Notes under the pieces: model-generated | Told to the model about the DNA's origin: nothing | The model's input: only the letters and a program-made list of their open reading frames with translations | Databases searched by the model: none | In this document: positions 63,006 to 64,000 of the stretch, one piece after another | Layout of the letters: every line of letters starts with the position of its first letter | Numbering within the stretch: position 1 is the first letter of the stretch | Translations under genes and position numbers: made by a program | Assembly: GCF_004959855.1 (NCBI RefSeq) | Contig: NZ_SPNT01000001.1 | Coordinates: 682,001-746,000 of the forward strand | Length of the DNA stretch: 64,000 nt | Direction of reading: 5' to 3' | Source of the DNA: Nitratireductor sp. XY-223 | Lineage (GTDB): Bacteria; Pseudomonadota; Alphaproteobacteria; Rhizobiales; Rhizobiaceae

Positions 63006-64000
63006 ATGTCTTTGGAGATCGTTGAAATGAATAAATCCACTTGGACGGACGAAGAGCGCTGGCAAGCAGTTCAGCGGCGTGACAACGCCGCCGACGGTCA
63101 GTTTGTCTTTGCAGTCAGGACCACCGGCATCTATTGCCGCCCGTCCTGCACATCGCGCCCGGCGCTTCGCAAGAACGTGGCATTCTACGAAAACGCCGAT
63201 CAGGCCGAATCCGAAGGCTTCAGGGCGTGCAAACGCTGTAAGCCAAACCGTGACGGCCCGAGGAGCGCCCGCGCGCAGATGGTCGCGGATGCCTGCCGCG
63301 CGATCGAGGAGGCGGAAGAGCCGCCGAGCCTGGACGAACTGGCGAACAGGGCCGGCATCAGCCGGTTCTACTTCCATCGCATATTCAAGGAAGTCACCGG
63401 AATTACGCCGAAGGCCTATGCCGCCGCGTGCCGCGCGGCACGGGTGCGCGGCGAACTCGCAAAGGGCACATCGGTGACCGGCGCGATCTACGATGCGGGC
63501 TACAATGCGAGCAGCCGGTTCTACGAGGAAGCAGACAGGCGACTCGGGATGCGCCCGACCCAGTTTCGCGACGGCGGTCGCGACACCGAAATCAAATTTG
63601 CGGTGGGTGAATGCTCATTGGGTTCCATTCTCATCGCCGCGACCGAGCGGGGCGTGTGTGCCATCGATTTCGGTGACGATCCGGAGCTGCTCGTGCGCCA
63701 ATTGCAGGATCGCTTTCCCAAGGCCGAGCTGATCGGCGGCGATCCGGAATTCGAGGAGACCGCAGCGGCTGTTATCGACTTTGTCGAGGACCCCGACGCG
63801 GGCCTCGACCTGCCGCTCGATATTCGCGGCACCGCCTTCCAGCAGAAGGTCTGGGACGCGTTGCGCTCGATTCCGGCGGGGCAGACGGTGTCCTACGCGG
63901 ACGTTGCACGCGATATCGGAAAACCCCGCGCCGTCCGGGCCGTTGCACAGGCCTGCAGTGCCAACCGCATCGCCGTGGCCATTCCCTGCCACCGCGTGGT
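63006..64000 (+). CDS. ada: Ada: adaptive response regulator and O6-methylguanine-DNA methyltransferase (3' end beyond window)
   Basis: The first 331 codons of Ada, which repairs methylphosphotriesters and O6-methylguanine and activates its own regulon. The N-domain has the zinc/methyl-acceptor Cys set C44, C48 (TGIYCRPSC) and C75, C78 (ACKRC). An AraC-type DNA-binding domain follows (NRAGISRFYFHRIFKEVTG, KGTSVTGAIYDAGYNASSRFY). The C-domain ends at IPCHRVV with the acceptor Cys328 just before the window edge; about 25 residues are missing. ATG 63006 has a strong AAGGAG seven bases upstream, while ATG 63027 matches E. coli numbering better. The 202 bases upstream show no clear Ada box. Confidence 0.94.
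   Translation, partial: MSLEIVEMNKSTWTDEERWQAVQRRDNAADGQFVFAVRTTGIYCRPSCTSRPALRKNVAFYENADQAESEGFRACKRCKPNRDGPRSARAQMVADACRAIEEAEEPPSLDELANRAGISRFYFHRIFKEVTGITPKAYAAACRAARVRGELAKGTSVTGAIYDAGYNASSRFYEEADRRLGMRPTQFRDGGRDTEIKFAVGECSLGSILIAATERGVCAIDFGDDPELLVRQLQDRFPKAELIGGDPEFEETAAAVIDFVEDPDAGLDLPLDIRGTAFQQKVWDALRSIPAGQTVSYADVARDIGKPRAVRAVAQACSANRIAVAIPCHRV

Overview
The window is GC-rich, densely coding DNA from an alphaproteobacterium, most likely of the order Hyphomicrobiales (rhizobia and relatives). This rests on Omp25/Omp31-like outer membrane barrels, a long-extension UvrB, an ECF42 sigma factor with a DGPF partner, a TIGR02281 retropepsin, a MsbR-free but cobST/moco-rich gene set, and small four-cysteine secreted proteins that I recall from rhizobial genomes. 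No tRNA, rRNA, insertion sequence, prophage or CRISPR array was seen. Genus cannot be set from the sequence alone.

Layout. 1-1.7 kb: the 5' part of nosR (nitrous oxide reduction; the rest lies beyond the left edge) behind a perfect FNR/NnrR-type box. 1.98-6.26 kb: two tandem genes, each coding three fused outer-membrane beta-barrel units, with duplicated upstream regions. 6.3-10.5 kb: a LacI-type regulator diverging from three dehydrogenases, the first being HpsN-like (dihydroxypropanesulfonate oxidation), with two phased LacI-type operators between. 10.8-15.4 kb: surface polysaccharide genes (GT2, RgpF-like, and a kelch propeller fused to a GT4 glycosyltransferase). 15.6-23.1 kb: dusA, a DUF6969-like gene, a cytochrome P460 carrying a long CNPC repeat tract, type II NADH dehydrogenase and uvrB. 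23.3-27.3 kb: an EmrAB-like efflux pair, an AEC transporter and a thioesterase. 27.4-28.6 kb: three paralogous small secreted proteins.

28.8-36.1 kb: DGPF/YCII protein plus ECF42 sigma factor, VOC protein, a MAPEG gene interrupted by an in-frame TGA, TfoX-like, DUF2461, extensin-like, divergent cobT and cobS, DUF1289 and a retropepsin-like protease. 36.1-42.2 kb: TauE/SafE permease, a membrane histidine kinase, GST, a uracil-DNA-glycosylase-like protein, an Lrp regulator, an AlkD-like protein and a beta-hydroxyacid dehydrogenase. 42.3-47.2 kb: a penicillin acylase-family hydrolase and a polar amino acid ABC importer without its ATPase. 47.4-54.1 kb: molybdenum cofactor genes (moeA, mobB, mobA, fdhD in an operon with an MFS exporter and chained 4-base overlaps; moaA separately), fitting the nitrogen-oxide/formate respiration suggested by nosR. 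54.1-64 kb: a probable gene remnant, DUF971, a MarR/hydrolase divergent pair, a flavin-type PNPOx-like protein, an orphan Tat-exported peptide-binding protein, an L,D-transpeptidase, DUF2332, class I fumarase, a TPR lipoprotein-like secreted protein, and the ada gene cut by the right edge.

Most unusual are the triple-barrel porin-like pair, the P460 protein with about fifty regularly spaced cysteines, the kelch-GT4 fusion, and several small regulatory arrays (paired LacI operators, a MarR operator overlapping a start codon, a hairpin between a binding-protein gene and its permeases).
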